This document shows, piece by piece, positions 8,447 through 18,408 of a stretch of DNA of 64,000 nt. The notes beneath the pieces are model-generated. The model searched no databases. It was not told the DNA's origin and saw only the letters and a list, made by a program, of their open reading frames with translations. Numbering within the stretch: position 1 is the stretch's first letter; every line of letters starts with the position of its first letter. The position numbers and the translations under genes are program-made. Origin of the DNA: Massilia sp. KIM (GTDB lineage Bacteria; Pseudomonadota; Gammaproteobacteria; Burkholderiales; Burkholderiaceae_D); the NCBI RefSeq assembly GCF_002007115.1, contig NZ_MVAD01000001.1, positions 2,356,001 to 2,420,000 of the forward strand, written 5' to 3'.

Positions 8447-10915
8447 CTACGCCGCCGATTGCCCCTCACGCACGCTGTCCAGCACCTGCAGCAGGTGATC
8501 GAAATTGACCGGCTTGACCAGGTGGTGCTGGAAGCCGGCCGCGAAGGCCTCTTCGCGGTCTTCCGGCCGCCCGTAGCCGGTCACCGCCACCAGCAGCGCC
8601 TCGCGCGTTTCGCTCTGCTGCCGCAGGCGGCGCGCCAGTTCCTTGCCGTCCATCTCGGGCAGGCCGATGTCGAGCAGGCAGACGTCGGGCCTGACACTGC
8701 GCGCCCGCTCCAGCGCGCGCAGCGAATCGTGTTCGATCACCACCTCATGACCCTGGGACGCGAGCAGCATGCCCAGCATCTCGGCGGCGTCGGCATTGTC
8801 GTCCACCACCAGCACCTTCAGCCGCCCAGCAACGGGCACGCTCGGCGCGGACGGCAAGTCCTCGGCCAAGACCGCGTCGTGCTCCAGGGGCAGCGTGATC
8901 ACGAAGGTGCTGCCCTTCCCCAGGCCCGGGCTGGAACAGCCCACCGTGCCGCCGTGCAGCTCGACCAGGTGCTTGACCAGCGCCAGCCCCAGGCCCAGCC
9001 CGCCCTGCGAGCGGTCCGACGAGCGCTCTGCCTGGGTGAACAGGTCGAACACCCGGCCGGTGAGCTCGCGGTCCATGCCGATGCCTTCATCGCGCACCGA
9101 CAGCACCAGGCGCGGGCCCAGCGCCTCGGCGCGCAGGTCGATGCGCCGCCCTTCCGGCGTGTACTTGCTGGCGTTGCCCAGCACGTTGGCCACCACCTGC
9201 ACCAGGCGCGCCTTGTCGCCCAGCACCACCGCGCCATGCGGCGGATGGCGCACCGTCAGCTGCTGGGCGCGCGCGTCGATCATCGGCCGCACCTGCTCGA
9301 CCGCCTCGTCCACCACCACGCGCGCGTCCACCGCCACCCGCGCCAGGGTGATCAGGCCGCGGGTCACCCGCGACACGTCCAGCAGGTCGTCCACCAGGCG
9401 CGTCATGTGGCGCACCTGGCGCCCGATGATGGTGCTGTTCTGGTGCACCCGCTGCTCGTCCAGCGCGCCCAGCTTGAGCAGCTCGGCGGCGGCGCTGATC
9501 GGCGCCAGCGGGTTGCGCAGCTCGTGGGCCAGCATGGCCAGGAACTCGTCCTTGCGGCGGTCGGCCTCCATCAGCTTGTCCTCGGCCAGCTTGCGGTCGG
9601 TGATGTCGCGGAAGAAGGAGGCGATGCCGCCGTCCCGGGTCGGGTAGGCGCGGATCTCGGTCCACACCCGGCGCCCGCCCTCCAACACGCGACAGTCCTC
9701 GACGCTGCCGGCCGCCCGGCTGCGCATCACCTCGCGGTACATGCGTCCGCCTTCGGTGTCGGTCGAGTCGGGGAACAGTTCCCAGTGGTTGCGGCCGATT
9801 ACCTGGCCCGCCTCCAGGCCGCAGATGCGCAAGCCTTCGGCATTCATCTGCAGGATGGTCCAGTTGCGGTCGAACAGGGCGAAGCCCTCGGTGATGGCGT
9901 CGAAGATGTAGCGGCTGCGGTCGCGCTCCTCGCGCAGCTCGGCCTGGGCACGCGCGGCCTCGGCCGCCGACCAGGTGCGCTCGGCGACGTCGCGCGCCAG
10001 GCGGGTGTCGTGGTCGCTCCAGTGGCGCGGGTGCGGGGTGTGGATCGCCAGGCAGGCGATCAGGCGGCCGCGCTTGACCAGCGGGACGGTGAGCAGCGCG
10101 CCGATGCGCTCGGCCACGTAGGCGCTGCGAAAACCGGCGATGCGCACGTCGCGGGCGCTGTCGTCGATCCGCACCACGCTGCCGGCGCGCAGCTCGGCGG
10201 CGATGGCGGGGCCGAAGTCGTCGAGCTGGAATTGGGGCCGCAACTGGGGACGCCGGCCGTCCTGGGTCCAGAGGCGCGGCACCGAGAAGCTCCCGCTGGC
10301 GTCGCTCATTTCGGCGTACAGCACGCGCGCGGCGCGCAGCTCGCGCCCGAGCAGGCCGCTGGCGGTCTCGATCACCTCTTCCGGATCCAGCAGCGGCCGG
10401 ATCGCGTCCGACACCCGCAGCTCGAAGGCCGCGCGGCGCTCGGCCAGCACCCGGGCCGTGGTCTCGATGCAGGTGCAGAACAGCCCGCCCACATCGCCGC
10501 CCGCCAGGTGCAGCGGGGCGAAGGAGAAGGTGACGGTGGCGCGCTCGACATAGCCGCGCCGGCGCAGGCTCAGCTCCATGTCTTCGTGGTAGACCGGCTT
10601 GCCCGACAGGGCGCGATCGACCATCGGCACCAGGTATTGCCAGATCTCGGGCCAGACCTCGGACAGGCGGGCGCCGAGGGCGGCCGGATGGCGCTCGCCC
10701 AGCAAGGGAATGGTGGCGTCGTTGTAGAGGAAGACGAGCTCGGGTCCCCAGGCGACAAACATGGGGAAGGACGAGTGCAGCATCATGTCGGCCGCCGTCT
10801 TGAGGGCAGGCGGCCAGGTAGAGGGCGGTCCGAGCGCGCTGGACGACCAGTCATGGCTGCGCAGCAGCCCAGGCATCTGGCTGTCGCCCGCGGAACCAGA
10901 AGTGAACGGGGCCAT
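8447..10915 (-). CDS. Hybrid sensor histidine kinase (PAS-GAF-PAS-HisKA-HATPase-REC)
   Basis: The 822-residue protein has no membrane helix and is probably a soluble sensor. In order it shows a PAS-like domain (about 15-130), a GAF-like domain (about 165-320), a PAS domain (about 330-455, RYIFDAITEGFALFDRNWTI), a HisKA domain with the phospho-acceptor His in MLAHELRNPLAP, an HATPase with GLGLGLALVKHL, and a C-terminal receiver with DD and the phosphorylatable Asp in CLLDIGLPEMDG plus the KP dipeptide. The attached receiver probably passes phosphate to another partner or modulates the kinase; no separate regulator is adjacent. The ATG at 10915 with GGGA upstream is preferred over a TTG at 10945. 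Confidence 0.9.
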   Translation of the reverse strand: MAPFTSGSAGDSQMPGLLRSHDWSSSALGPPSTWPPALKTAADMMLHSSFPMFVAWGPELVFLYNDATIPLLGERHPAALGARLSEVWPEIWQYLVPMVDRALSGKPVYHEDMELSLRRRGYVERATVTFSFAPLHLAGGDVGGLFCTCIETTARVLAERRAAFELRVSDAIRPLLDPEEVIETASGLLGRELRAARVLYAEMSDASGSFSVPRLWTQDGRRPQLRPQFQLDDFGPAIAAELRAGSVVRIDDSARDVRIAGFRSAYVAERIGALLTVPLVKRGRLIACLAIHTPHPRHWSDHDTRLARDVAERTWSAAEAARAQAELREERDRSRYIFDAITEGFALFDRNWTILQMNAEGLRICGLEAGQVIGRNHWELFPDSTDTEGGRMYREVMRSRAAGSVEDCRVLEGGRRVWTEIRAYPTRDGGIASFFRDITDRKLAEDKLMEADRRKDEFLAMLAHELRNPLAPISAAAELLKLGALDEQRVHQNSTIIGRQVRHMTRLVDDLLDVSRVTRGLITLARVAVDARVVVDEAVEQVRPMIDARAQQLTVRHPPHGAVVLGDKARLVQVVANVLGNASKYTPEGRRIDLRAEALGPRLVLSVRDEGIGMDRELTGRVFDLFTQAERSSDRSQGGLGLGLALVKHLVELHGGTVGCSSPGLGKGSTFVITLPLEHDAVLAEDLPSAPSVPVAGRLKVLVVDDNADAAEMLGMLLASQGHEVVIEHDSLRALERARSVRPDVCLLDIGLPEMDGKELARRLRQQSETREALLVAVTGYGRPEDREEAFAAGFQHHLVKPVNFDHLLQVLDSVREGQSAA

Positions 10916-11043
10916 GGTCCCGATTGTCGCATAACTCCCGGACAATGCCCTGCCCTTTTTTTATGCATGTAGGGCAGAGTTATCGCTAACCGGCGCGCGC
11001 AGCGGTTCAAGACTACGGCGCAGCCGGCCGGTTACGCCCCTGC

Positions 11044-11628
11044 TTACAGCTTGATGAAGTGCTCGCGGTAGTAGCGCAGCTCCTCGATCGACTCGAGGAT
11101 GTCGGCCAGCGCGGTGTGCTTCTGGTGCTTCTTGAAGCCCGAGGCGAGCTCCGGCTTCCAGCGGCGGCACAGTTCCTTGAGGGTCGAGACGTCCAGGTTA
11201 CGGTAGTGGAAGAAGGCTTCCAGCTTGGGCATGCCGCGCGCCATGAAGCGGCGGTCCTGGCAGATCGAATTGCCGCACATCGGCGACTTACCGGCCGGGA
11301 CGTACTGCTTCAGGAAGGCGATCAGCTCGGTTTCGGCCTGGGCCTCGTCCACGGTCGAAGCCTTGACGCGGTCGATCAGGCCCGACTTGCCGTGGGTGCC
11401 CTTGTTCCAGTTATCCATCTTGTCCAGGGTCTCGTCGCTCTGGTGCACGGCGAACACCGGACCTTCGGCGATCACGTTCAGGTCGGCGTCGGTGACGACC
11501 ACCGCGACCTCGATGATGCGGTCGTTGTCCGGATCGAGGCCGGTCATCTCCATGTCGACCCAGACCAGGTTGAACTCGTTCGGGCGCTGGGCAGGGACAG
11601 GTGCGGCGTTTTGGGTGGCTTGTGACAT
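11044..11628 (-). CDS. orn: Oligoribonuclease
   Basis: The 194-residue protein is a DEDDh 3'-5' exonuclease that degrades very short RNAs, including pGpG from cyclic di-GMP turnover. The first motif is [21 protein letters not shown] with the Asp-Glu pair. The last motif is [21 protein letters not shown], whose His and Asp complete the site. Length and ends match Orn exactly. AGAGA precedes the ATG at 11628. It is divergent from the Ste24-like protease gene with about 66 bp for both promoters. The window's several GGDEF/EAL proteins make the pGpG role relevant. Confidence 0.97.
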   Translation of the reverse strand: MSQATQNAAPVPAQRPNEFNLVWVDMEMTGLDPDNDRIIEVAVVVTDADLNVIAEGPVFAVHQSDETLDKMDNWNKGTHGKSGLIDRVKASTVDEAQAETELIAFLKQYVPAGKSPMCGNSICQDRRFMARGMPKLEAFFHYRNLDVSTLKELCRRWKPELASGFKKHQKHTALADILESIEELRYYREHFIKL

Positions 11629-11694
11629 AATTCTCTCTTTGCTACTTTGCTGGATGATTTGGCAATTTAATCCTGCATTTTCTCACAGGCACAC

Positions 11695-12957
11695 ATGTCT
11701 TCACTCGGGTTTTCGGTTTTGTTCGTCGTTTTTCTGTTGCTCACGCTCGGCTTGCGCTTCTGGCTGGCCAACCGCCACATCCGCCACGTGCTGCGCCACC
11801 GCGCCAGCGTGCCGGCCGAATTCGCCGAGAAGGTGCCGCTGCGGGCGCACCAGAAGGCGGCCGACTACACCGTGGCCAAGACCAGCCTGGGCATCGTGAA
11901 CATGTTCTGGAGCGGGGTGATCCTGGTCGGCTTCACCCTGCTGGGCGGCCTGCAGCTGCTGTCGGTGGTCCTGCTGCAGTGGACCGGCCCGGGGATCGTA
12001 CACCAGATGGCGCTGGTGATCGCGTTCGCCATCCTTTCCGGCCTGCTCGACCTGCCGCTCGACTGGTACCGCCAGTTCGTGCTCGAGGAGCGCTTCGGCT
12101 TCAACAAGATGACGCCGCGCCTGTGGTGGTCTGACCAGCTCAAGGGCGCCCTGGTCGGCGCCGTGATCGGCCTGCCGCTGCTGTGGGTCATCCTCACCCT
12201 GATGGAAAAGAGCGGCGAACTGTGGTGGTTCTACACCTGGCTGGTGTGGAGCGGCTTCCAGCTCCTGATGATGGTGCTCTACCCGACCGTCATCGCGCCG
12301 CTGTTCAACAAGTTCACCCCGCTCACCGACATGAGCCTCAAGGAGCGCATCGAGGGCCTGATGGCGCGCGTCGGCTTCGCCTCCAAGGGCTTGTTCGTGA
12401 TGGACGGCAGCAAGCGCAGCGCCCACGGCAACGCCTATTTCTCGGGCTTCGGCGAGAACAAGCGCATCGTCTTCTTCGACACCCTGCTGTCCCGCCTCGA
12501 GCCGCAGGAGATCGAGGCGGTGCTGGCCCACGAGCTCGGCCACTTCAAGCTGCGCCACATCCTCAAGCGCATCGTGGTCATGTTCGCGCTTTCGCTGGCC
12601 TTCCTGGCCCTGCTCGGCTACCTCAAGGGCCAGGTCTGGTTCTATACCGGCCTGGGCGTGCAGCCCTTCATGAACGCCTCCAACGACGGCATGGCCCTGA
12701 TCCTGTTCGCGCTGGTGCTGCCGGTGTTCACCTTCGTGCTGGCGCCGCTCAACTCGATCACTTCGCGCAAGCACGAGTTCGAGGCCGACGCCTTCGCGGC
12801 GAAACACACCGATTACCGCCACCTGGTCTCGGCCCTGGTCAAGATGTACGAGGATAATGCCTCGACCCTGACCCCGGACCCGCTGCACTCGGCCTTCTAC
12901 GATTCGCATCCGCCGGCCTCGGTGCGGGTGAAGCACCTGACCATGGCGGCCGCATGA
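11695..12957 (+). CDS. M48 family (Ste24-like) membrane metallopeptidase
   Basis: The 420-residue protein has several hydrophobic helices (starting at residue 3, and near 65-110, 145-195, 290-340). The zinc motif HELGHFKLRH gives two His ligands and the catalytic Glu, and the third ligand lies in RKHEFEADAFA. The size and arrangement are those of CAAX prenyl protease 1/Ste24-like M48 enzymes, which in bacteria probably process membrane or misfolded proteins rather than prenylated ones. It opens a three-gene operon; its stop overlaps the next start as ATGA. Confidence 0.92.
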   Translation: MSSLGFSVLFVVFLLLTLGLRFWLANRHIRHVLRHRASVPAEFAEKVPLRAHQKAADYTVAKTSLGIVNMFWSGVILVGFTLLGGLQLLSVVLLQWTGPGIVHQMALVIAFAILSGLLDLPLDWYRQFVLEERFGFNKMTPRLWWSDQLKGALVGAVIGLPLLWVILTLMEKSGELWWFYTWLVWSGFQLLMMVLYPTVIAPLFNKFTPLTDMSLKERIEGLMARVGFASKGLFVMDGSKRSAHGNAYFSGFGENKRIVFFDTLLSRLEPQEIEAVLAHELGHFKLRHILKRIVVMFALSLAFLALLGYLKGQVWFYTGLGVQPFMNASNDGMALILFALVLPVFTFVLAPLNSITSRKHEFEADAFAAKHTDYRHLVSALVKMYEDNASTLTPDPLHSAFYDSHPPASVRVKHLTMAAA

Positions 12958-13286
12958 AGCTCGCCGACAGCCACTGCGTTTGCAACGCACAAGCCCTGGA
13001 GCCCGCCGCCATCGAGGCCTTGCTGCCCCAGGTTCCCGACTGGCGCGTGGCCGGCGGCAGCCTGGAGCGCGAGTACGCCTTCCCGAACTTCCGCGCCACC
13101 ATCGCCTTCGTCAACGCGGTCGCGACCATGGCCGACGGCCAGCACCACCATCCCGAGCTGCGGGTCGGCTACGGCCGCTGCGGCGTGAGCTGGACCACCC
13201 ACTCGGCCGGCAACGCGATCACGAAGAACGACCTGATCTGCGCGGCCCGCTGCGATGCCCTGTACCGCGCGGGAGCTTCGGCATGA
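12954..13286 (+). CDS. 4a-hydroxytetrahydrobiopterin dehydratase
   Basis: The 110-residue protein is a pterin-4a-carbinolamine dehydratase (PhhB/PCD family). It removes water from 4a-hydroxytetrahydrobiopterin made by aromatic amino acid hydroxylases. The diagnostic histidines are in DGQHHHPELRV, with W in VSWTTHSAGNAI. It overlaps the protease gene and the rsgA start by four bases each, so translation is coupled. No phenylalanine hydroxylase is in view; the co-location with rsgA is a known arrangement in related genomes rather than a pathway. Confidence 0.93.
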   Translation: MKLADSHCVCNAQALEPAAIEALLPQVPDWRVAGGSLEREYAFPNFRATIAFVNAVATMADGQHHHPELRVGYGRCGVSWTTHSAGNAITKNDLICAARCDALYRAGASA

Positions 13287-14185
13287 GCGCGCTGACCGGC
13301 ACCATCATCGCGGCCCACGGCCGCCACTACCTGGCCGACGCCGATGGCGAAAAGCTGCAATGCGTCACACGCGGTAAGAAGACCAATGTCGCCGTGGGCG
13401 ACGTGGTGATCCTCAAGAAGACCTCGGACGACCAGGCCGTGATCGAGCGCATCGCCGACCGCAGCACCCTGCTCTACCGCTCCGACCAGTACAAGTCGAA
13501 GCTGCTGGCGGCCAACATCTCGCGCCTCTTCATCGTGGTCGCCACCGAGCCCAGCTTCGCGGACGACCTGGTGTCGCGCGCCCTGGTGGCCTGCGAGGCG
13601 GCCGGGATCGAGGCCCACCTGATCCTCAACAAGGTCGACGTCGAGGACAACCTGGCGCGGGCGCGCGAACGCGCCGGCGTGTACGCCGGGCTCGGCTATC
13701 CCCTGCACGAGGTCTCGGCCAAGGCCAGGCCCGAGGAAACCGTGGCGGCCTTGAGGCCGCTGCTGGACGGCCACTCTTCGATCTTCATCGGCCAGTCGGG
13801 CATGGGCAAGTCCTCGCTGATCAACCTGCTGGTGCCGGACGCCGACATCGCGGTGCGCGAAATCTCGGAAGCCCTCGACACCGGCAAGCACACCACCACC
13901 TTCACCCGCCTCTACTGGCTGGACGGCCCGGGCGAGGGACGCGCCTCGATCATCGATTCGCCGGGCTTCCAGGAATTCGGGCTCTACCACCTGACCGAGG
14001 GCATGCTGGAGCGCGCCTTCGTCGAGTTCAAGCCCTACCTGGGCGGCTGCAAGTACTACAACTGCCGCCACCTGGCCGAGCCCCAGTGCGCGGTGTTGAC
14101 CGCGGTGGCCGAGGGCAAGATCGCGAAGATGCGCCACGAGCTCTACGCCCAACTGCTGCACGAGTCGTCCCAGACCCTGTACTGA
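13283..14185 (+). CDS. rsgA: Small ribosomal subunit biogenesis GTPase RsgA
   Basis: The 300-residue protein is a circularly permuted GTPase that helps 30S subunit maturation. An OB-fold N-terminus (GTIIAAHGRHYLAD) precedes the G4 motif NKVD, then the P-loop GQSGMGKSSL and G3 DSPG, in the permuted order. The C-terminal zinc site appears as GGCKYYNCRHLAEPQCAV. The ATG at 13283 overlaps the preceding stop and gives the family's normal length; earlier in-frame codons would run through the pterin dehydratase gene and are not used. Confidence 0.96.
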   Translation: MSALTGTIIAAHGRHYLADADGEKLQCVTRGKKTNVAVGDVVILKKTSDDQAVIERIADRSTLLYRSDQYKSKLLAANISRLFIVVATEPSFADDLVSRALVACEAAGIEAHLILNKVDVEDNLARARERAGVYAGLGYPLHEVSAKARPEETVAALRPLLDGHSSIFIGQSGMGKSSLINLLVPDADIAVREISEALDTGKHTTTFTRLYWLDGPGEGRASIIDSPGFQEFGLYHLTEGMLERAFVEFKPYLGGCKYYNCRHLAEPQCAVLTAVAEGKIAKMRHELYAQLLHESSQTLY

Positions 14186-14202
14186 GCCCATGTATTGACC
14201 GG

Positions 14203-14229
14203 ATGAATGGACATCAAACATCCATTCAT
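14203..14229. other. Inverted repeat between rsgA and argF
   Basis: ATGAATGGA (14203-14211) and TCCATTCAT (14221-14229) form a 9-bp stem around a 9-base loop. It lies 17 bases after the rsgA stop and has no T-run, so it is a weak terminator candidate. The half-sites resemble arginine-operator ends (TGAAT/ATTCA) but the spacing is far too long for an ArgR box. Confidence 0.45.
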
Positions 14230-14292
14230 TGGCGAAATAATCCGGTATGCTTGCCGATTTGTCCCACTTTCCCTAACGGCAAGCAAAACCCT

Positions 14293-14298
14293 TATAAT
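14293..14298 (+). promoter_or_regulatory. Probable -10 element of argF
   Basis: A consensus TATAAT lies 29 bases before the argF start codon. No good -35 hexamer sits 16-18 bases upstream, so the promoter is either activator-dependent or weakly defined. Confidence 0.4.
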
Positions 14299-14327
14299 CC
14301 AAGGGATAACAGCGAGCAGATACCATC

Positions 14328-15254
14328 ATGCCAGGCACCACTCCGATCAAGCATTTCCTGCAGTTCTCCGATTTCACGCGCGACGAGTTCGAATACGTGA
14401 TCAAGCGCGCCGAGGTCATCAAGCGCAAGTTCAAGAACTACGAGGTCTACCACCCGCTGGTCGACCGCACCCTGGTGATGGTGTTCGAGAAGAGCTCGAC
14501 CCGCACCCGCCTCTCCTTCGAGGCCGGCATGCACCAGCTGGGCGGCGCCGCGATCTACCTGAACACCCGCGACAGCCAGCTCGGCCGCGGCGAGCCGGTC
14601 GAGGACGCTGGCCAGGTGATGTCGCGCATGTGCGACATCATCATGGTGCGCACCTTCGGCCAGGACATCATTGAGCGCTTCGCCGCCCATTCGCGGGTGC
14701 CGGTCATCAACGGCCTGACCAACGAGCACCATCCCTGCCAGGTGCTGGCCGACGTCTTCACCTACTACGAGCACCGCGGTCCGATCAGCGGCAAGACCGT
14801 GGCCTGGATCGGCGACGCCAACAACATGCTGTACTCCTGGCTGCAGGCGGCCGAAGTGTTCGGTTTCCACCTGAACATCTCGACCCCCAAGGGCTACGAG
14901 CTGGACCCGAAACTGGTCTCGACCTCGCGCTACACCCTGTTCGACAACCCGTCCGACGCCTGCGAAGGCGCGCACCTGGTCAGCACCGACGTCTGGACCA
15001 GCATGGGCTACGAAAAGGAAAACGCGGAGCGCCTCAAGGCCTTCGACGGCTTCATCGTGGACGGCGCCAAGATGGCGCGCGCCGCGCCCGACGCCCTGTT
15101 CATGCACTGCCTGCCCGCCCACCGCGGCGAGGAAGTGGCGGCCGAGGTCATCGACGGCCCGCAGTCGGTGGTCTGGGACGAGGCCGAGAACCGCCTGCAC
15201 GTGCAAAAAGCCCTGATCGAGTACCTGCTGCTCGGCCGTATCGAGGATAATTAA
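14328..15254 (+). CDS. argF: Ornithine carbamoyltransferase
   Basis: The 308-residue enzyme joins ornithine and carbamoyl phosphate to citrulline in arginine synthesis. The carbamoyl-phosphate site is KSSTRTRLSFE, with HPCQ further on. The ornithine-specific MHCLPAHRGEEV near the C-terminus separates it from aspartate carbamoyltransferase. Length matches anabolic ArgF. It is followed on the same strand by argG after 117 bp, giving two consecutive steps of the pathway side by side. Confidence 0.97.
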   Translation: MPGTTPIKHFLQFSDFTRDEFEYVIKRAEVIKRKFKNYEVYHPLVDRTLVMVFEKSSTRTRLSFEAGMHQLGGAAIYLNTRDSQLGRGEPVEDAGQVMSRMCDIIMVRTFGQDIIERFAAHSRVPVINGLTNEHHPCQVLADVFTYYEHRGPISGKTVAWIGDANNMLYSWLQAAEVFGFHLNISTPKGYELDPKLVSTSRYTLFDNPSDACEGAHLVSTDVWTSMGYEKENAERLKAFDGFIVDGAKMARAAPDALFMHCLPAHRGEEVAAEVIDGPQSVVWDEAENRLHVQKALIEYLLLGRIEDN

Positions 15255-15371
15255 GCTTTCTTTTACCACCCCCGAGTTTGATCGTTGGCCGTCCGTCCCG
15301 CCCGCGGGACGGTCCCAAGCGGCCAGCTGACCATCTATACCACCACCTCCCCCTTCATCACTGGAACTCCC

Positions 15372-16604
<1,233 letters not shown>

Positions 16605-16629
16605 GCGGGCTGCGAGGCCGTGAGAGAGA

Positions 16630-16651
16630 GCCGCCTTCGGGCGGCTTTTTT
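16630..16651 (+). terminator. Intrinsic terminator of argG, first copy
   Basis: GCCGCC-TTCG-GGCGGC forms a six-pair stem with a stable UUCG-type tetraloop followed by six T. It lies 26 bases after the argG stop. Confidence 0.93.
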
Positions 16652-16685
16652 AATCAGTACGCGGGCTGTGAGGCCGTGAGAGAGA

Positions 16686-16707
16686 GCCGCCTTCGGGCGG
16701 CTTTTTT
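16686..16707 (+). terminator. Intrinsic terminator of argG, second copy
   Basis: This has the same GCCGCC-TTCG-GGCGGC stem-loop and six T as the first copy, 56 bases further on. It would catch read-through. Confidence 0.9.
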
Positions 16708-16768
16708 ATTGCGGTTTTTTTCGGTATGCGAAGGGTCGGGGTCGGGGTCGACAGTGCCGGTATGCGAC

Positions 16769-16918
16769 CGACTTGGGTCCCGGCCTTCGCCGGGACGACG
16801 CTGGGGAAGTACTGCTACCGTCCGTGGCCCTGCAATCCGTCCCATCTAGGGAACAGCGAACGATATTCCATTGTTGGACGTAGAACGTCGTCCCGGCGAA
16901 GGCCGGGACCCAAGTTTG
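16769..16918. repeat. Inverted pair of dispersed palindromic repeats before the GIY-YIG gene
   Basis: ACTTGGGTCCCGGCCTTCGC at 16771 onward and its reverse complement near 16885-16918 (GTCGTCCCGGCGAAGGCCGG) enclose about 84 bp. Each arm is itself a hairpin of the window-wide family. The rest of the 16709-16967 spacer holds nothing else that I can identify. Confidence 0.8.
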
Positions 16919-16967
16919 TTTGCGCCCCCGCAGCCCCTCCACCATCTGGCGGCGCCACCATACCACT

Positions 16968-17258
16968 ATGGAAAAAACTTCCTTCGTCTACATCCTCGCC
17001 AGCCGCCCCTACGGCACGCTCTACGTCGGCGTCACCTCCGACCTGATCAAACGCATCTGGCAACACAAAAGCGGCTTCGTCCCGGGCTTCACGAAGAAGT
17101 ACAAGGTCCACACCCTGGTCTGGTACGAAACACACGCCGACATCACCGCGGCGATCACCCGCGAAAAGCAGATCAAGGAATGGCCGCGCGCCTGGAAAAT
17201 CAAGCTCATCCAATCCACCAACCCCGCCTGGCAAGACCTCTACCTCACCCTGGTCTAG
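16968..17258 (+). CDS. Small GIY-YIG nuclease-superfamily protein
   Basis: The 96-residue protein consists of one GIY-YIG domain of the YhbQ/UvrC-N type. FVYILASRPYGTLYVGVTSDLIKRIWQH contains the paired tyrosines and the catalytic Arg, and ITREKQIKEW carries the Glu that holds the metal. Such stand-alone proteins are common in Proteobacteria and their target is mostly unknown. The ATG at 16968 is chosen since it begins the domain (MEKTSFVYIL). It sits just after a repeat pair, a position where these small genes are often found. Confidence 0.9.
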   Translation: MEKTSFVYILASRPYGTLYVGVTSDLIKRIWQHKSGFVPGFTKKYKVHTLVWYETHADITAAITREKQIKEWPRAWKIKLIQSTNPAWQDLYLTLV

Positions 17259-17310
17259 CCTCCTGCGCGCCCCTTCCCCACCCCACACGCCCACGCTACA
17301 ATCGGCGTCC

Positions 17311-17634
17311 ATGAACGCTCCCGTGGACAATCCCTGCCTGGCCTGCGGCGCCTGCTGCAAGAGCTACCGCGTGTCCTTCTACTGGACCGAAGCGCTCCCC
17401 CTGCCCGACACCTATACCGAGCAGCTCACCGCCCATCTCTCCTGCATGAAGGGCACCAACGCCGCGCGCCCGCACTGCATCGCCCTCGGCCGTGGCGAAG
17501 CCGGCCCGATGGCCTGCGGCGTCTACGAACAGCGCCCCCAGCCCTGCCGCGAAGTCGAGATCGGCGACGACAAATGCCGGCGCGCGCGCCAGCTGCACGG
17601 GCTGGCTGCGCTGCCGGACCAACTGCCCGCCTAG
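17311..17634 (+). CDS. YkgJ family cysteine-cluster protein
   Basis: The 107-residue protein starts with PCLACGACCKSYRV, the CxxCxxCC-type cluster of the YkgJ family, and has further cysteines in SCMKG, PHCIAL, ACGVYEQRPQPCREVEIGDDKC. These probably bind zinc or an iron-sulfur cluster. No enzymatic role is established for the family. It follows the GIY-YIG gene on the same strand by 52 bp and converges on the SDR gene. Confidence 0.88.
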   Translation: MNAPVDNPCLACGACCKSYRVSFYWTEALPLPDTYTEQLTAHLSCMKGTNAARPHCIALGRGEAGPMACGVYEQRPQPCREVEIGDDKCRRARQLHGLAALPDQLPA

Positions 17635-17684
17635 CTACCCGCCCAACTGCCCGCCTAACTGACCGCCCTACTGCCCGCCTAGCG
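17624..17684. repeat. Short degenerate repeat around the YkgJ stop codon
   Basis: CTGCCCGCCTA recurs three times between 17624 and 17682 with related intervening copies (CTACCCGCCCAA, CTGACCGCCCTA), giving a period near 11-12 bp. It covers the last codons and stop of the YkgJ gene and the short convergent spacer. Confidence 0.6.
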
Positions 17685-18398
17685 CCCCGCCCTGTTACGC
17701 AGATCGTCCACCGGCTCGCCGCCGAAGCCGGGCGCCAGCAGGTAGTCCACCAGCGCACGCGCGCACACGGGCGGCGAGACCAGCACCCCGCTGTCCTTCA
17801 TGTCCACGAAGCGCTGGCGCAGCGGAAAGCGCTGGTCCGGCGTGGCGCGAATCTCGGCCTGCATGTCGGTGTCGACCACGCCCGGCGCCAGGCTGACGGC
17901 GCGCACCTTCGGATCGTTGTCGAGGGCGATGGCGCGCGCATGCTGGTCGAGCGCGGCCTTGGTGGCGCAGTAGACGCTCCAGCCCGGATAGGCGCTGCGC
18001 CCCGCCCCGCTGGACACGTGCAGGATGCGGTGCTCGGCCCCCGGCGCCGCGCGCACCACGGCCGCGCTCAGGGCCAGCGGCGCGCCGACGTTGAGGGTGG
18101 CCGCGCGCAAGGCCTGCAGCGGATCCTGTTCGGCCAGGGGGCCGACCGGGTTGACCGTGCCCGCGTTGTTGACCAGCAGGACGGTATCGGCGCCGGCCAG
18201 GAAAGCGCGCAGCGCCTCGCCCTCCAGCCAGGCCGCCAGCGCGGCCGGATCGGCGAGGTCGAGCGCGACCTGCTCCACACCGGCATCAGGCGCATGGGCG
18301 CGCGCCAGGCCCAGCACGGTCACGCCGCGCCGCACCAGTTCGGCCGCCACCGCGGCGCCCAGTCCGCGCGTGTGGCCGGTAACAATCGCCTTCATCAT
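17679..18398 (-). CDS. Short-chain dehydrogenase/reductase, sepiapterin/benzil-reductase-like
   Basis: The 239-residue protein has the Rossmann motif TGHTRGLGAAVA, the NNAG motif in VLLVNNAGTVNP, and a catalytic Ser (HVSSGAGRSAY) with Tyr and Lys in YCATK. VNNAGT plus the LAPGVVDTDMQAEIR tail is typical of the sepiapterin-reductase-like SDR branch using NADPH. The substrate is not readable. Two consecutive ATG codons start it. Its start is ten bases past the murB stop, so the two genes probably share a transcript. Confidence 0.88.
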   Translation of the reverse strand: MMKAIVTGHTRGLGAAVAAELVRRGVTVLGLARAHAPDAGVEQVALDLADPAALAAWLEGEALRAFLAGADTVLLVNNAGTVNPVGPLAEQDPLQALRAATLNVGAPLALSAAVVRAAPGAEHRILHVSSGAGRSAYPGWSVYCATKAALDQHARAIALDNDPKVRAVSLAPGVVDTDMQAEIRATPDQRFPLRQRFVDMKDSGVLVSPPVCARALVDYLLAPGFGGEPVDDLRNRAGR

Positions 18399-18408
18399 GA
18401 GCTGTCCC

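Larger units (their letters stand above)
16605..16708 (+). repeat. 56-bp tandem duplication carrying a terminator
   Basis: A segment starting at 16605 directly after the argG stop is repeated from 16661 with one base change in the first 48 bp (GCGGGCTGCGAGG versus GCGGGCTGTGAGG). Each copy includes a complete terminator hairpin and T-run. The close match points to a recent duplication. Confidence 0.9.

Noticed and set aside
14203..14229. ArgR operator upstream of argF
   Set aside because: The TGAAT and ATTCA ends are separated by 15 bases, whereas ARG boxes are compact 18-bp palindromes; only one such element is present.
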